DNA of 64,000 bases from Porites lobata (Eukaryota; Cnidaria; Anthozoa; Scleractinia; Poritidae), in assembly GCA_942486035.1 (NCBI GenBank), contig CALNXK010000072.1, forward strand, positions 812,501 to 876,500. The letters are read 5' to 3'. This document shows, in pieces, positions 1 through 11,212 of the stretch (the first letter of the stretch is position 1; the number at the start of each line of letters is the position of its first letter). The translations under genes and the position numbers were made by a program. The notes beneath the pieces are model-generated. The model did no database searches, was not told where the DNA came from, and worked only from the letters and a program-made list of their open reading frames with translations.

Positions 1-828
1 GACAATTTCACGGTAAGAGTTTTAAAGTGTCGTTCTCATGGTAAGCACCATAAGTCTAGCTGAAAACGATGATTCAGAGGCGTGTGCAAGTGTTTTATAA
101 ATTGTCCATTTTTTTGGACCGCAATTAGGTTCAGCGAGAATCTTAACGTAAGAGCTGCAAAATGTCGTTCTGATGCAAAGCACCAAGAATCTAGGCAAAA
201 ACGAAGATTCATATAAGTGTAGCAGTATTTTGCAAATTGAGCATCTTTTGTTTAGTGGTGGGGTTTAGCGAGATGTGTACCGTACGAGCTCCAAAATGAA
301 GCTCTGATGGTAAGAACCATAAGACAAGCTAAGAAAGATTATTATGAGGCGTCTGACAGATTTTTGCAAATTGGTCATCTTTTGTGCAGTAGTGGGGTTC
401 AGCAAGAATTTCACACTAAAAGCTCCAAAATGTCGGCTTGACAATAAACAGCAAATAGCTAGACAAAAACGATGATTTGGACGCGTGTGACTAAATTTTT
501 TCAAATTAGTAATCTTTTGGGTCGTAATGGGGTTAAGTAATAATTTCACGCTCAGAGTTTTAAAGTGTTGTTCTGATCGCAGAGAGCAATAATTCTTCTG
601 CGTGTGACAGTGTTTTTCAAATTGGCCATCTTTAAAGTCATAATAGAGTTAAGTGACAATTTCATGGTAACAGCTTCAAAGTGTCGTTCTGATGGTAAGC
701 ACCATAAGGTTAGCTGATAACAATGATTAACAAACGTCTGCCAGTGTTTTACAAATTTGCCATCTTTTGGACCGCAATTAGGTTCAGCGAGATTCTTAAC
801 GTAAGAGCTCTAAAATGTGACTATTATG
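1..828 (+). repeat. 134-bp satellite array, forward block, part a
   Basis: Tandem ~134-bp monomers recognised by the recurring core GAGGCGTGTGACAGTGTTTT, followed by TTGCAAATTGGCCATCTTTT variants and an AGCGAGAATTTCAC-like segment. Monomers differ from each other but the order of types is the same as in 11527-12348, so this block is a paralogous copy of that stretch. It continues off the left edge of the window. Confidence 0.9.
820..828 (+). repeat. 9-bp target site duplication, left copy
   Basis: ACTATTATG immediately precedes the element at 829-2025 and recurs exactly at 2026-2034. The paralogous empty site near 12340 has a single copy, followed by CAAAGC. Confidence 0.85.
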
Positions 829-1104
829 TAGCCTGCGAGCAAGCTCTCCTATTTGGGCGAGCGAAGCGAGCCGCGCGAGAACGCGCGAGCGAGCGGCGAA
901 GCCGCGAGGGGACGGCGAAGGGAGAGCTTGCAACCATCCCTTACAAATTTTTATTTTTACTTCGCCCAGACGAAGGGAAATACCATTGGCTGAAAAATGA
1001 CGGTCCGGAAATTAAAGTTGAGTGATAACAGGCCTAGCCGGCCTGCCCTAAATTTTCGCGGGAAATGTAGAAACACGATGCTCTTTTCGCTAAAAAGTCG
1101 TGTT

Positions 1105-1500
1105 ATGTCGGCGATCGCGGAGCTCACTCCGAAAAAGAAAACCGGCAGAGCAAGAAAATCGCTTTCTCCTTCTGTGAGAGACAACCGTCGTCTGTGTGGT
1201 TGTTCATTTAAAGTCAAATTTGGATCTCAGGCCCTTCATATTGAAACCGAGAACTTGTTCAGCTCTCAAAGCTTCTGGCAAAGCTGGGTGAAAGTGTTGG
1301 CCTGCCAGTAAAATATTTCGAGGATAAGTCGGATCGAGTGTGTAGTTCCTGTGGAAGGAAGATCAGAAACCTTCATCAGTCGTTTTCCTTTGTTTCAAGC
1401 GCCTTGATTAATTCCGACAACGAGAACAGTGATTCGAGCGAAGAGAGATTCAAGCGCTGCCTTCCAACGTCGGTTTCCTCGCCCGATCGAAGGCCACTGA
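1105..1500 (+). pseudogene. Captured 5' exon of a ZAD-like zinc-binding protein (broken)
   Basis: An ATG at 1105 (MSAIAELTPKKK) opens a frame that reaches a cysteine pair (LCGCSFKVKFG), then STENLF-like residues (ETENLF). Near 1263 the frame must shift by one base to continue through GLPVKYFEDKSDRVCSSCGR, an aromatic/leucine segment and a Ser/Asp-rich tail (KRCLPTSVSSPDR), ending at about 1500. A CxC near the start, a CxxC some 50 residues later and a following helix resemble the ZAD (zinc-finger-associated) domain, normally a protein interaction module at the N-terminus of zinc-finger proteins. No downstream exons exist. Because it begins with its own ATG and ends abruptly inside a transposon, I read it as a captured first exon. 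The ZAD assignment is tentative; that this is a coding relic is more certain. Confidence 0.55.
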
Positions 1501-1757
1501 GCAGGATTATACTCGTTAGAGGACAAATAATGAGTGCACACGGAGACGTTGAAGTGCCGTGGCCATTCTTCGCTTCGAGCAGTTCTTTTGCGACAACGAG
1601 ACACTGAAATATCAAACTTTTCCCATAACCCGTTGGAAGAACTGCAAAAACATCTCGATTCGAAAGTAAAGTTTAAACAGCAATAACCTGTTCCTGTCGG
1701 AGTTTGAACTGCAAGCCCGAGACTAATTGGATCCAACTCACTCAAATTGTCCGCCAT
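1500..1757 (-). pseudogene. Captured 5' exon of a RecQ-like DNA helicase (broken)
   Basis: On the minus strand an ATG at 1757 (MADNLSELDPISLG) starts a frame that, after one extra base, reads FKLRQEQ, a Q-motif-like segment. Further on comes RDVFAVLPTGYGKSLIFQ, with the Walker A motif GYGKS of RecQ-family superfamily-2 helicases, then CALIICPLTSI, matching helicase motif Ia. An in-frame TAA lies between the two, so the copy is dead. The similarity stops near 1500, where the oppositely oriented ZAD-like exon also stops. RecQ helicases unwind DNA in repair and recombination; this fragment lacks the DEAH box and everything after it. Several cnidarian RecQ-like genes start this way, but the parent gene cannot be named from the sequence alone. 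Confidence 0.75.
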
Positions 1758-2025
1758 TTTGTCTGACCCGAAAATAAATTACGCAATCGGCTGTCTAACT
1801 TTGACAGGCGCTTGTCAGTTTTCTAATTTGCGGCAAGTCTCTGGTGACAATTTTCACGCTTTACAATGTCTCGGGGTTTCCGGAGTGGAAATGAAATTTT
1901 ATGAGAGACGGTTGCAAGCTCTCCTTTTCTCTTCCCCGCCCCCCGCAGTCGCGTCTCCTCTCGCGTGCCTCTCGCGCGTGTACTTTTCACGATATCTCCC
2001 AAATGGAGAGCTTCCTCGCAGGCTA

Positions 2026-2034
2026 ACTATTATG
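2026..2034 (+). repeat. 9-bp target site duplication, right copy
   Basis: ACTATTATG, identical to 820-828, follows the element end and is continued by the satellite word CAAAGCACC. Confidence 0.85.
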
Positions 2035-4716
2035 CAAAGCACCAATAAACTAGGTCAAAACCAAGACTCTGAGACGTGTCAAAATTTTTTGCAAATTGCG
2101 CATCTTTTGGTTGGTAACGGGGTTTCGCGACATTTTTACCATGAGAGCTTAAAAGTGACACTGTGATAATAAGCAAGAAAAACGAGAGAAGAAACATCAT
2201 TATGAGGCGTCTGACAGTCTTTTGGAAAACGGCCATCTTTTAGGCAGTAATAGGGTTCATGAAGAATTTCACCGTAAAAGCTCTAAAAGCTGACTCTGAT
2301 GGAAAGCACCACAAGCAAGGTCAAAAACGAAGATTTAGAGACGTGTCAAAATTTTTTGCAAATTGGCATCTTTAAGTTCGTAGTGGGGTTTATTGACATT
2401 TTAACCCTAAGAGCTTAAAATTGATTGTCTGATGATAAGCATCATAAGACAAGCTAAGAACGATTATTATGAGGCGTCTGACAGTGTTTTGATTATCTTT
2501 TGGGTGATAATGCTGTTCAGCGAGAATTTCACAGTAACAGCTCCATAGTGTCGCTTAAAAGATAAGCACCAAATAACTAAATAAAAACGAATGATTTAAA
2601 GGCGTGTGACAGAATTTGGTAAATCGGCCATCTTTTGCGTCATAATGCGTTTATGTTACAATTTCAGGGTAAGAGCTCCAAAGTGTCCTTTTCATGGTAA
2701 ACACTATAGGAGTAGCAGAGAACGATGGTTGTTAGGCGTGTTACGACCTTTTTCAAACTTGTCATCTTATGAGTTGTGATTTGGTTTAGTAAAATTTTAC
2801 AGGAAGGACTCCAAAACGTTGCTTACATGATACGCACAAATAGACCAGCAGAAAACGGCGAATAAAAGGCCTGTGACAGTGTTTTGCAAATTGGCCATAT
2901 TGTGGGCCAGAATGGGGTTTGGCGCAAATTTCACAGTAAGAGCTCCAAAACGTCGCACTGATGATCAGCAGTAAAACAATTCATGACAACGATGAATCCG
3001 CGGCGTTTGACAGTATTTTGCAATTTGGTCATCGTTTTCTTCGTAATGGGGTTTAACAAGAATTTTAAAGTAAGAGTTCTAAAATTTCGTTTTGATGAAA
3101 TCCATTAAAAAACTAGGTGAATACGAATATTCAGAGGCGTGTGACAGAGCTTTGGAAATTGGTCTTTTTTGGGTCGTAATGAAGTTTGGCGACATTTTTA
3201 CGCTAAGAGCTTAAAAGTGACGCTGTGATTATAAGTACCACAAGACAAGCTAAGAACGATTATTACAAGGCGTCTGACAGTGTTTTGCAATTTGGTCATC
3301 TTTTGGGCGGTAATGCGGTTCAAAGTGTCGTTCTAAGGGTAAGCGTGTGACATAATTTTCCAAACTGCCCATCTAATGAGTCGTAATTTGGTTAACAAAA
3401 AATTTTACAGCAAGGACTTTAAAATGTTACTTACATGATTCGCACAAACAGACTAGCGGAAAACGGTGAATAAAAGGCCTGTGACAGTGTTTTGCAAATT
3501 GGTCATATTTTGGGTCAGAATGGGGTTTGGCATGAATTTAAAAACAATAGCCCCAAAATGTCGCTTTAATGATCAGCAGCAAAACTCTTCCTGAAAACGA
3601 TAATTCCGAGGCGTTTGACAGTATTTTGCAAACTGGTGATCGTTTCGTTCGTAATGGGGTTTAACAAGAATTTTAAAGCAAGAGTTCCAAAATGTCCTTT
3701 TGATGAAAAGCACCAAAAAACTAGGTGAATGAGAAGATTGCGAGGCGTTTGATAGTACTTTGCATATTGGTCATCTTTTTGGTCCTGACGGGATTGAGCG
3801 ACATTTTTACCGTAAGGGCTCCAAATTGACGCTCTGATGATAAGCAAGAAAAACAAGCTAAGAAGGATTATTATGAGGCGTCTGAGTTTGTTTTGGAAAT
3901 TGGTTATCTTTTGGGCAGTAATAGGGTTTACCGAGAATTTTACCGTAAAAGCTCCAAAATGTAACTATCATGGCGACAACAAAATAGCTAGATGAAAACG
4001 ATGATTTAGAGGCGTGTGACAGAATTTTGAAAATCTGCAATCTCTTTGGTCGTAATGGCGTTAAGTGACAATTTCACGGTAACAGATTCAAAGTGTCGTT
4101 TTGATGGTAAGCACCACAAGTCTAGCTGAAAACGATGATTCAGAGGCGTCTTACAGTGTTTTGCAAATTGGCCATCTTGTCGGCAGTAATAGGGGTCAGC
4201 TAGAACTTCACCGTAAAAGCTCCAAAATGTGACTATGATGAAAAGCACCAAAAAACAAGATCAAAACGAAGATTCAGAGACGTGTGAAATTTTTTTTGCA
4301 AATTGCAAAAACGATTATTAGGAGAGGTTTGACAGTGTTTTGCAAGGTGGTCATATTTTGGGCAGTAATGCTGTTCAGCGAGAATTCCACACTAACAGCT
4401 CGAAAGAGACGCCCAGACGAAAAGCGCTAAATAACTAAATGAAAACGACAGTTAAGAGGCGAGTGACAGCATTTTGCAAATCGGCCATCTTTTGCGTCAT
4501 AATGTGTTTAAGTGACAATTTCACGGTAAGAGCTCGAAAGTGTCGTTCTGATGGTAAGGACTATAGGAGTAGCACAGAACAATGAATCTGAGAAGTGTTA
4601 GAATATTTTCCAAAGTGGCCATCTTATGAGTCGTAAATTGGTTGAGTAAGGAATTTACAGTAAGGACTCCAAAAATGTTGCTTACATAATACTCACAAGT
4701 AGACTTGACGAAAACA
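2035..4716 (+). repeat. 134-bp satellite array, forward block, part b
   Basis: Continuation of the forward block after the MULE-like insertion, parallel to 12349-15512. Compared with that copy it lacks about one monomer (~146 bp) near 3322, and has an empty site near 4274 where the 323-bp MITE sits in the paralogue. Short open frames on the minus strand (for example 3566-3856 and 3858-4040) are translations of the monomer, not genes. The block ends in the middle of a monomer at 4716, where the orientation reverses. Confidence 0.9.
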
Positions 4717-7700
4717 AAGTACTCTCACACGCCTTTCCATCTTCCAATTCACCTAGTTCTCCTGTTGCTTTCATCAAACCGACAGTTTGGAACTCTTACT
4801 TTAAAATTCTTGTTTAACCCCATTACAAGGGAAACGATGACCAATTTGCAAAATATTGTCAAAAGCCTCGGAATCTTCGTTTTCAGGAAGTGTTTTGCTG
4901 CTGATCATCAGAGCGGCGTCTTGGAGGTCTTGCTGTGAAATTCGCGCCGAACCTCATTGTGGCCAAAAATGTGGCCAATTTCCACAACATTGTCACAGGC
5001 CTTTTATTCACCGTTTTCCGCTGGTCTATTTGCGCGTATCGTGTAAGCAACAGTCTGGAGTCTTTACCAAAAAATTTTTACTTAACCAAATTACGACTGA
5101 AAAGATGGTCAGTTAGAAAAATATTGTCACAAGCCTCAGAATCATCGTTCACTGCTACTTCTATAGTGCTCACCATCAAAACGACACTTTGAAGCAATTA
5201 CCGCGAGATTGTCACTTAACTCTATTACGACCAAGAAGATTGCAGATTTCCAAAATTCTATCACACGCCTCTGAATTATCGCTTCTATCTAGTTATTTGA
5301 TGCTCTCCATCATAGTTACATTTTGGAGCTTTTACGGTGAAATTCTCGCTGAACCCTATTACTGCCCAAAAGACAACCAATTTCCAAAACACTGTCAGAG
5401 GCCTCACAATAATCTTTCTTAGCTTGTTTTTCTTGCTTGTCATCACAGCGTCAATTTGCAGCTTTTACGGTAATAACCTCGCAGAACCTCGTTAGGACCA
5501 AAAAGATGACAAAATTGCAAACTACTGTCACACGCCACTCAATATTCGTATTCACCTAGTTTTTTGGTGAATTTCATCAAAACGACGTTTTGGATATCTT
5601 ACTTTGAAATTCTTGTTGAACCCCATACGAAGAAAACGATGACCAATTTGCAAAACACACGACTCTGAATCTTCGTTTTGACCATGCTTTTTGGTGCTTT
5701 CCATCATAGGCAGCCTTTGGAGCCTTTACGGTGAAATTCTTCCTGAACCCTATTACTGCCCAAAAGATAACCAATTTCCAAAACACTGTCAGACGCCTCT
5801 CAATAATCTTTCTTAGCTTGTTTTTCTTGCTTGTCATGAGAGCGTCAATTTGAAGCCCTTACGGTAAAAATCTCGCTAATCCCCGAGAGCACTAAGAAGA
5901 TGACGAATTTGCAAAGTACTCTCACACGCCTCTCAATCTTCGTTTTCACCTAGTTTTTTGGTGCCTTTAATCAAACCCACACTTTGGACCTCTTACTTTA
6001 AAATTCTTTTTGAACCCCATTACGAAGGAAACGATGACCAATTAGAAAATACTGTCAAACGCCTCGGGATCATCGTGATCTGGTGGTCTTTTGCGAATGA
6101 TCATCAGGGCGACATTTTAGAGTTTTTACTATAAAATTCGCGCCGAACCTCATTGTGGTAAAAAATATGGCCAATCTGCAACACTAATCCCCGATAGGAC
6201 CAGGAAGATGACGAATTTGCAAAGTACTCTCACACGCCTCTCAATCTTCGTTTTTACCTTGTTTTTTGGTGCCTTTCATCAAACCCACATTTTGGACCTC
6301 TTACTTTAAAATTCTTGTTGAACCCCATTACGAAGGAAACAATGACGAATTAGCAAAATACTATCAAACGCCTCGGAATTATGGTTTTCTGGAAGTCTTT
6401 TCCTAATGATCATCAGAGCGACATTTTAGAGTTTTCACTATAAAATTCGCCCCTAACCCCATTGTGGTCCAAAATATGGCCAATTTGCAACACACTCTCA
6501 CAAGCCTTTTATTCACCGTTTTCGTCAAGTCTCTTTGTGCGTATTTTGTAAGCAACATTTTTGGAGTCCTTACTGTAAATTCCTTAGTCAACCAATTTAC
6601 GACTCATAAGATGGCCAGTTTGGAAAATATTCTAACACGTCTCAGAGTCATTGTTCTGTAATACTCTTATAGTGCTTACCATCAGAACGACATTTGCAGC
6701 TCTTACCGTAAAATTGTCACTTAAGCCCATTATGACGCAAAAGATGGCCGATTTGCAAAATTCTGTCACACGCCTCTTAACTGTCGTTTTCATTTAGTTA
6801 TTTAGCGCTTTTCGTCTCGGCGTCTCTTTCGAGCTGTTAGTGTGAAATTCTCGCTGAACCAAATTACCGCCCAAAATATGACCAACTTGCAAAACACTGT
6901 CAAACCCATCCTAGTAATCGTTTTTGCAATTTGCAAAAAAAATTTCACACGTCTCTGAATCTTCGTTTTGATCTTGTTTTTTGGTGCTTTTCATCGTAGT
7001 CACATTTTGGAGCTCTCACGGTGAAGTTCTAGCAGACCCCTATTACTGCTCACAAGGTGACCAATTAGCAAAACACTGTCAGACGCGTCTGAATCATCGT
7101 TTTCAGCTAGACTTATAATGCTTACCATCAAAACGACACTTTGAAGCTGTTACCGTGAAATTGTCACTTAACGCCATTACGACCAAAAGGATTGCAGATT
7201 TTCAAAATTCTGTCACACGCCTCTAAATCATCGTTTTCATCTAGTTATTTTGTTCTCTCCATGATAGATACATTTTGGAGCTTTTACGGTAAGATTCTCG
7301 CTGAACCCTATTACTGCCCAAAAGATAACCAATTTCCAAAACACCGTCAGACGCCTCATAAAAATCCTTCTTAGCTTGTTTTTCTTGCTTATCATCAGAG
7401 CGTCAATTTGAAGCCCTTACGGTAAAAATGTCGCTCAATCCCGTCAGGACAATAAAGATGACCAATATGCAAAGTACTGTCACACGCCTCGCAATCTTCG
7501 CATTCACCTAGATTTTTGGTGCTTTTCATCAAAAGGACATTTTGGAACTCTTGCTTTAAAATTCTTGTTAAACCCCATTACGAACGAAACGATCACCAAT
7601 TTGCAAAATACTGTCAAACGCCTCGGGATTATTGTTTTCAGGAAGAGTTTTGCTGCTGATCATTAAAGCGACATTTTGGGGCTATTATTTTTAAATTCAC

Positions 7701-10450
7701 GCCAAACCCCATTCTGACCCAAAATATGACCAATTTGCAAAACACTGTCACAGGCCTTTTATTCACCGTTTTCCGCTAGTGTCTTTGTGCGAATCATGTA
7801 AGTAACATTTTAAAGTCCTTGCTGTAAAACTTTTTCTTAACCAAATTACGACTCATTAGATGGGCAGTTTGGACAATTATGTCACACGCTTACCATTAGA
7901 ACGACACTTAGAGCTCTCACCGTGAAATTGTCACTTATCCCCATTATGACGCAAAAGATGGCCGGTTTGCATAATTCTGTTACATGCCTCTAAATCATCG
8001 TTTTCATTTAGTTATTTGGTGTTTATCGTCTGAGCGACAATGTTAGTGTGAAATTCTCGTTGAACTGCATTACTGCCCAAAAGATGACCAAATTGCAAAA
8101 CACTGTCAGACGCCTTGTAATAATCGTTCTTAGCTTGTCTTGTGGTGCTTAAAATCAGAGCGTCACTTTTAAGATCTTACGGTAAGAATGTCGCCAAACT
8201 TCATTACGACCAAAAAAAGACCAATTTTCATAGCTCTGTCACACGCCACTGAATACTCGTATTCACCTAGTTTTTTAATGGATTTCATCAAAACGAAATT
8301 TTAGAACTCTTACTTTGAAATTCTTGTTAAACCCCATTACGAAGAAAACGATGACCAATTTGCAAAATACTGTCAAACGCCGCGGAATCATCGTTGTTAG
8401 GAAGTATTTTACTGCTGATCATCAGTGCGACGTATTGGAGCTCTTACTGTGAAATTTGCGCCAAACCCCATTCTGGCCCACAATATGGCCAATTTGCAAA
8501 ACACTGTCACAGGCCTTTTATTCGCCGTTTTCTGCTGGTCTATTTGTGCGTATCATGTAAGCAACATTTTGGAGTCCTTCCTGTAAAATTTTACTAAACC
8601 AAATGACAACTCATAAGATGACAAGTTTGAAAAAGGTCGTAACACGCCTCAGAATCATCGTTCTCTGCTACTCCTATAGTGTTTACCATGAAAAGGACAC
8701 TTTGGAGCTCTTACCCTGAAATTGTAACTTAACCGCATTATGACGCAAAAGATGGCCGATTTGCCAAATTCTGTCACACGCCTCTAAATCATTCGTTTTT
8801 ATTTAGTTATTTGGTGCTTATCTTTTAAGCGACACTATGGAGCTGTTACTGTGAAATTCTCGCTGAACAGCATTATCACCCAAAAGATAATCAAAACACT
8901 GTCAGACGCCTCATAATAATCGTTCTTAGCTTGTCTTATGATGCTTATCATCAGACAATCAATTTTAAGCTCTTAGGGTTAAAATGTGAATAAACCCCAC
9001 TACGAACTTAAAGATGCCAATTTGCAAAAAATTTTGACACGTCTCTAAATCTTCGTTTTTGACCTTGCTTGTGGTGCTTTCCATCAGAGTCAGCTTTTAG
9101 AGCTTTTACGGTGAAATTCTTCATGAACCCTATTACTGCCCAAAAGATGGCCGTTTTCCAAAAGACTGTCAGACGCCTGATAATAATGTTTCTTCGCTCG
9201 TTTTTCTTGCTTATTATCACAGTGTCACTTTAAAGCTCTCATGGTAAAAATGTCGCTAAACCCCATTACCAATCAAGAGATGCGCAATTTGCCAAAAATT
9301 TTGACACGTCTCAGAGTCTTCGTTTTGATCTAGTTTATTGTTACTTTGCATAATAGTCACATTTTAGAGCTCTTACGTTAAGATTCTAGCTGAACCTAAT
9401 TGCGGTCCAAAAGATGGCAAATTTGTAAAACACTGGCAGACGTTTGTGAATCATCGTTATAAGCTAACCTTATGGTGCTTACCATCAGAACGACACTTTG
9501 AAGCTGTTACCGTGAAATTGTCACTTAACTCTATTATGACTTTAAAGATGGCCAATTTGAAAAACACTGTCACACGCAGAAGAATTATCGCTCTCTGCGA
9601 TCAGAACAATACTTTAAAACTCTGAGCGTGAAACTATTACCCCATTACGACCCAAAAGATTACTAATTTGAAAAAATTTGGTCACACGCCTCCAAATCAT
9701 CGTTTTTGTCTAGCTATTTGCTGTTTATTGTCAAGCCGACATTTTGGAGCTTTTAGTGTGAAATTCTTGCTGAACCGCACTACTGCACAAAAGATGACCA
9801 ATTTGCAAAAATCTGTCAGACGCCTCATAATAATCTTTCTTAGCTTGTCTTATGGTTCTTATTATCAGAGCTTCATTTTGGAGCTCGTACGGTACACATC
9901 TCGCTTAACCCCACTACTAAACAAAAGATGCTCAATTTGCAAAATACTGCTACACTTATATGAATCTTCGTTTTTGCCTAGATTCTTGGTGCTTTGCATC
10001 AGAACGACAGTTTGCAGCTGTTACGTTAAGATTCTCGCTGAACCTAATTGCGGTCCAAAAAATGGACAATTTATAAAACACTGTCACACGCCTCTGAATC
10101 ATCATTTTTAGCTACACTTATGGTGCTTACCACCAGAACGACACTAAAACTCTTTCGCTGAAATTGTCGCTTAACGCCATTACGACCCAAAAGATTGCTG
10201 ATTTCCAAAATTCTGTCACATGCCACAGAATCAACGTTTTCATCTAGTTTTTTTGCTGCTTATCATCAAAGTGACATTTTACGGCTGTTAGCGTGAAATT
10301 CTAGCAAAACGCGATTTCTGCCCAAAAGGTGACAAATTTACAAAAAACTGTCAGACGCCTCATAATAATCGTTTTTAGCTTGTTTTTCTTTCTTATCATC
10401 AGAGCGTCAATTTGGAGGCCTTACGGTAAAAATCTCGCTGATCCCCGATA
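4717..10450 (-). repeat. 134-bp satellite array, inverted block (left arm of large palindrome)
   Basis: From AAAGTACTCTCACACGCC onward the satellite reads in reverse complement. The block mirrors 11213-17293: landmark frames at 5189, 6464, 7192, 8394 and 9668 on the plus strand match minus-strand counterparts at 16606, 15366, 14327, 13101 and 11584. The coordinate sum is constant (~21698) apart from a step of about 326 caused by the MITE at 14746. The arm is 5734 bp; the right arm without the MITE is about 5755 bp. The empty MITE site is near 6953. Confidence 0.9.
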
Positions 10451-11027
10451 CGACCACTTCCTGAAGCTCAACAGGTCGGCATATTGGCCTGAAAGTCCCA
10501 TCAATGAACCCAAAACAGTTGTTTAAGGGAGCTCCTTGTGCGGACACAGCATCTGCATACGTTTGAAGGAGAGGAGGACTCATGATCTGATGGTTGCACG
10601 GTGTTAATCGATGACCATGGTTGTCATAAAGGTAGTCAACGACACAATTAGTGATCATACTAAGTTCGGGAACGGGTCTACCGAATCTCGGTATGAGGCC
10701 ACTGTAGCGACAAGGGTATGCTGTTCTCCTAAGTAGCATACAAAGGCTCTCCAGCTTGTTTGCCACGGTTCTTTAAGAACATTTGAATGTTTCGGGCAAC
10801 CCAAGAACCTCCGCCAACACTTGGATATCGTTCTTGTTAAAACGAAGTTCGTCCTTGCATTCCGGCTCCTGAATTTCATCTTAGTTGAATCTCTGATACT
10901 TTTCGTAGTTAAATTCGGGATTTCTCGATATGTTGTCGTCCAGCAACAAAAGCAACTCTCCGTCATTTATAACTTTCATATCATACTTTAACCTAAGCTT
11001 TTCCCGAGCTTCTTTAAAAGAAGACAT
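10451..11027 (-). pseudogene. PIF/Harbinger DDE nuclease, truncated and stop-interrupted
   Basis: Reading the minus strand from the ATG at 11027 (MSSFKEAREKLRLKYD) gives one frame of about 190 codons, interrupted by two TAA stops (10881-10883 and 10773-10775). The N-terminal part resembles Harbinger proteins: an acidic start, then DIQVLAEVLGLPETF and a helix-turn-helix-like TVANKLESLCMLLRRTAYPCRYS. The catalytic region begins with NCFGFIDGTFRPICRP, where the Asp of GFIDGT is the first residue of the DDE triad. The frame runs into satellite sequence at 10450, so the second Asp and the Glu are missing. The family moves DNA by cut and paste with 3-bp target duplications; this copy cannot be active. 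No partner Myb-like gene is visible. Confidence 0.82.
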
Positions 11028-11212
11028 TTCCAACAGCTTTTCCAGTTTTTCGTTTCAGTGCACTGAGCAATTCAACACTGAGCGCCTCCGTCGTGAAAAA
11101 GGAACACACGCTTAAGGTAAAAATTCTCGCCCCACAAACGCTGTTCACGATCCATTCCTCTCACGGAATGGAGACCTCCGTCGTGAAGAAATGTTCGTTG
11201 CTTAAGCTCTCT
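10451..11212 (-). mobile_element. PIF/Harbinger transposon fragment at palindrome centre
   Basis: A 762-bp stretch with no similarity to either satellite separates the two arms of the inverted repeat. Most of it is the minus-strand nuclease pseudogene at 10451-11027. The remainder (11028-11212) contains a short direct repeat, CCTCCGTCGTGAA, near 11086 and again near 11174. I found no terminal inverted repeats or target duplication at its edges, so it is a fragment rather than a complete element. Its left edge cuts the nuclease domain mid-sequence. Confidence 0.75.

Larger units (their letters stand above)
829..2025. mobile_element. Non-autonomous MULE-like element with captured gene fragments
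   Basis: A 1197-bp insertion in the satellite. It starts TAGCCTGCGAGCAAGCTCTC and ends with the near-perfect inverse, giving terminal inverted repeats of about 21 bp with one mismatch. It is flanked by an exact 9-bp duplication (ACTATTATG), which is typical of Mutator-like elements. Both related satellite copies (near 12340 and, inverted, near 9350) are uninterrupted, so the insertion postdates the triplication of the host block. The ends are very CpG-rich compared with the AT-rich satellite. No transposase is present. The interior holds two unrelated exon fragments, converging at about 1500. Class assignment rests only on duplication length and end structure. Confidence 0.8.

Noticed and set aside
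265..549. Minus-strand open frame repeated at 9668-10111 (+) and 11584-12027 (-)
   Set aside because: These are three copies of the same satellite stretch. The frame spans several monomers, has no domain, and varies with monomer type; it is a by-product of low stop density.
997..1311. 104-codon plus-strand frame taken as a complete gene
   Set aside because: It is the ZAD-like exon read past a frameshift near 1263; the upstream part before 1105 and the tail after the shift are not coding-like.
10930..11115. 61-codon plus-strand frame
   Set aside because: It is the antisense of the Harbinger nuclease pseudogene.
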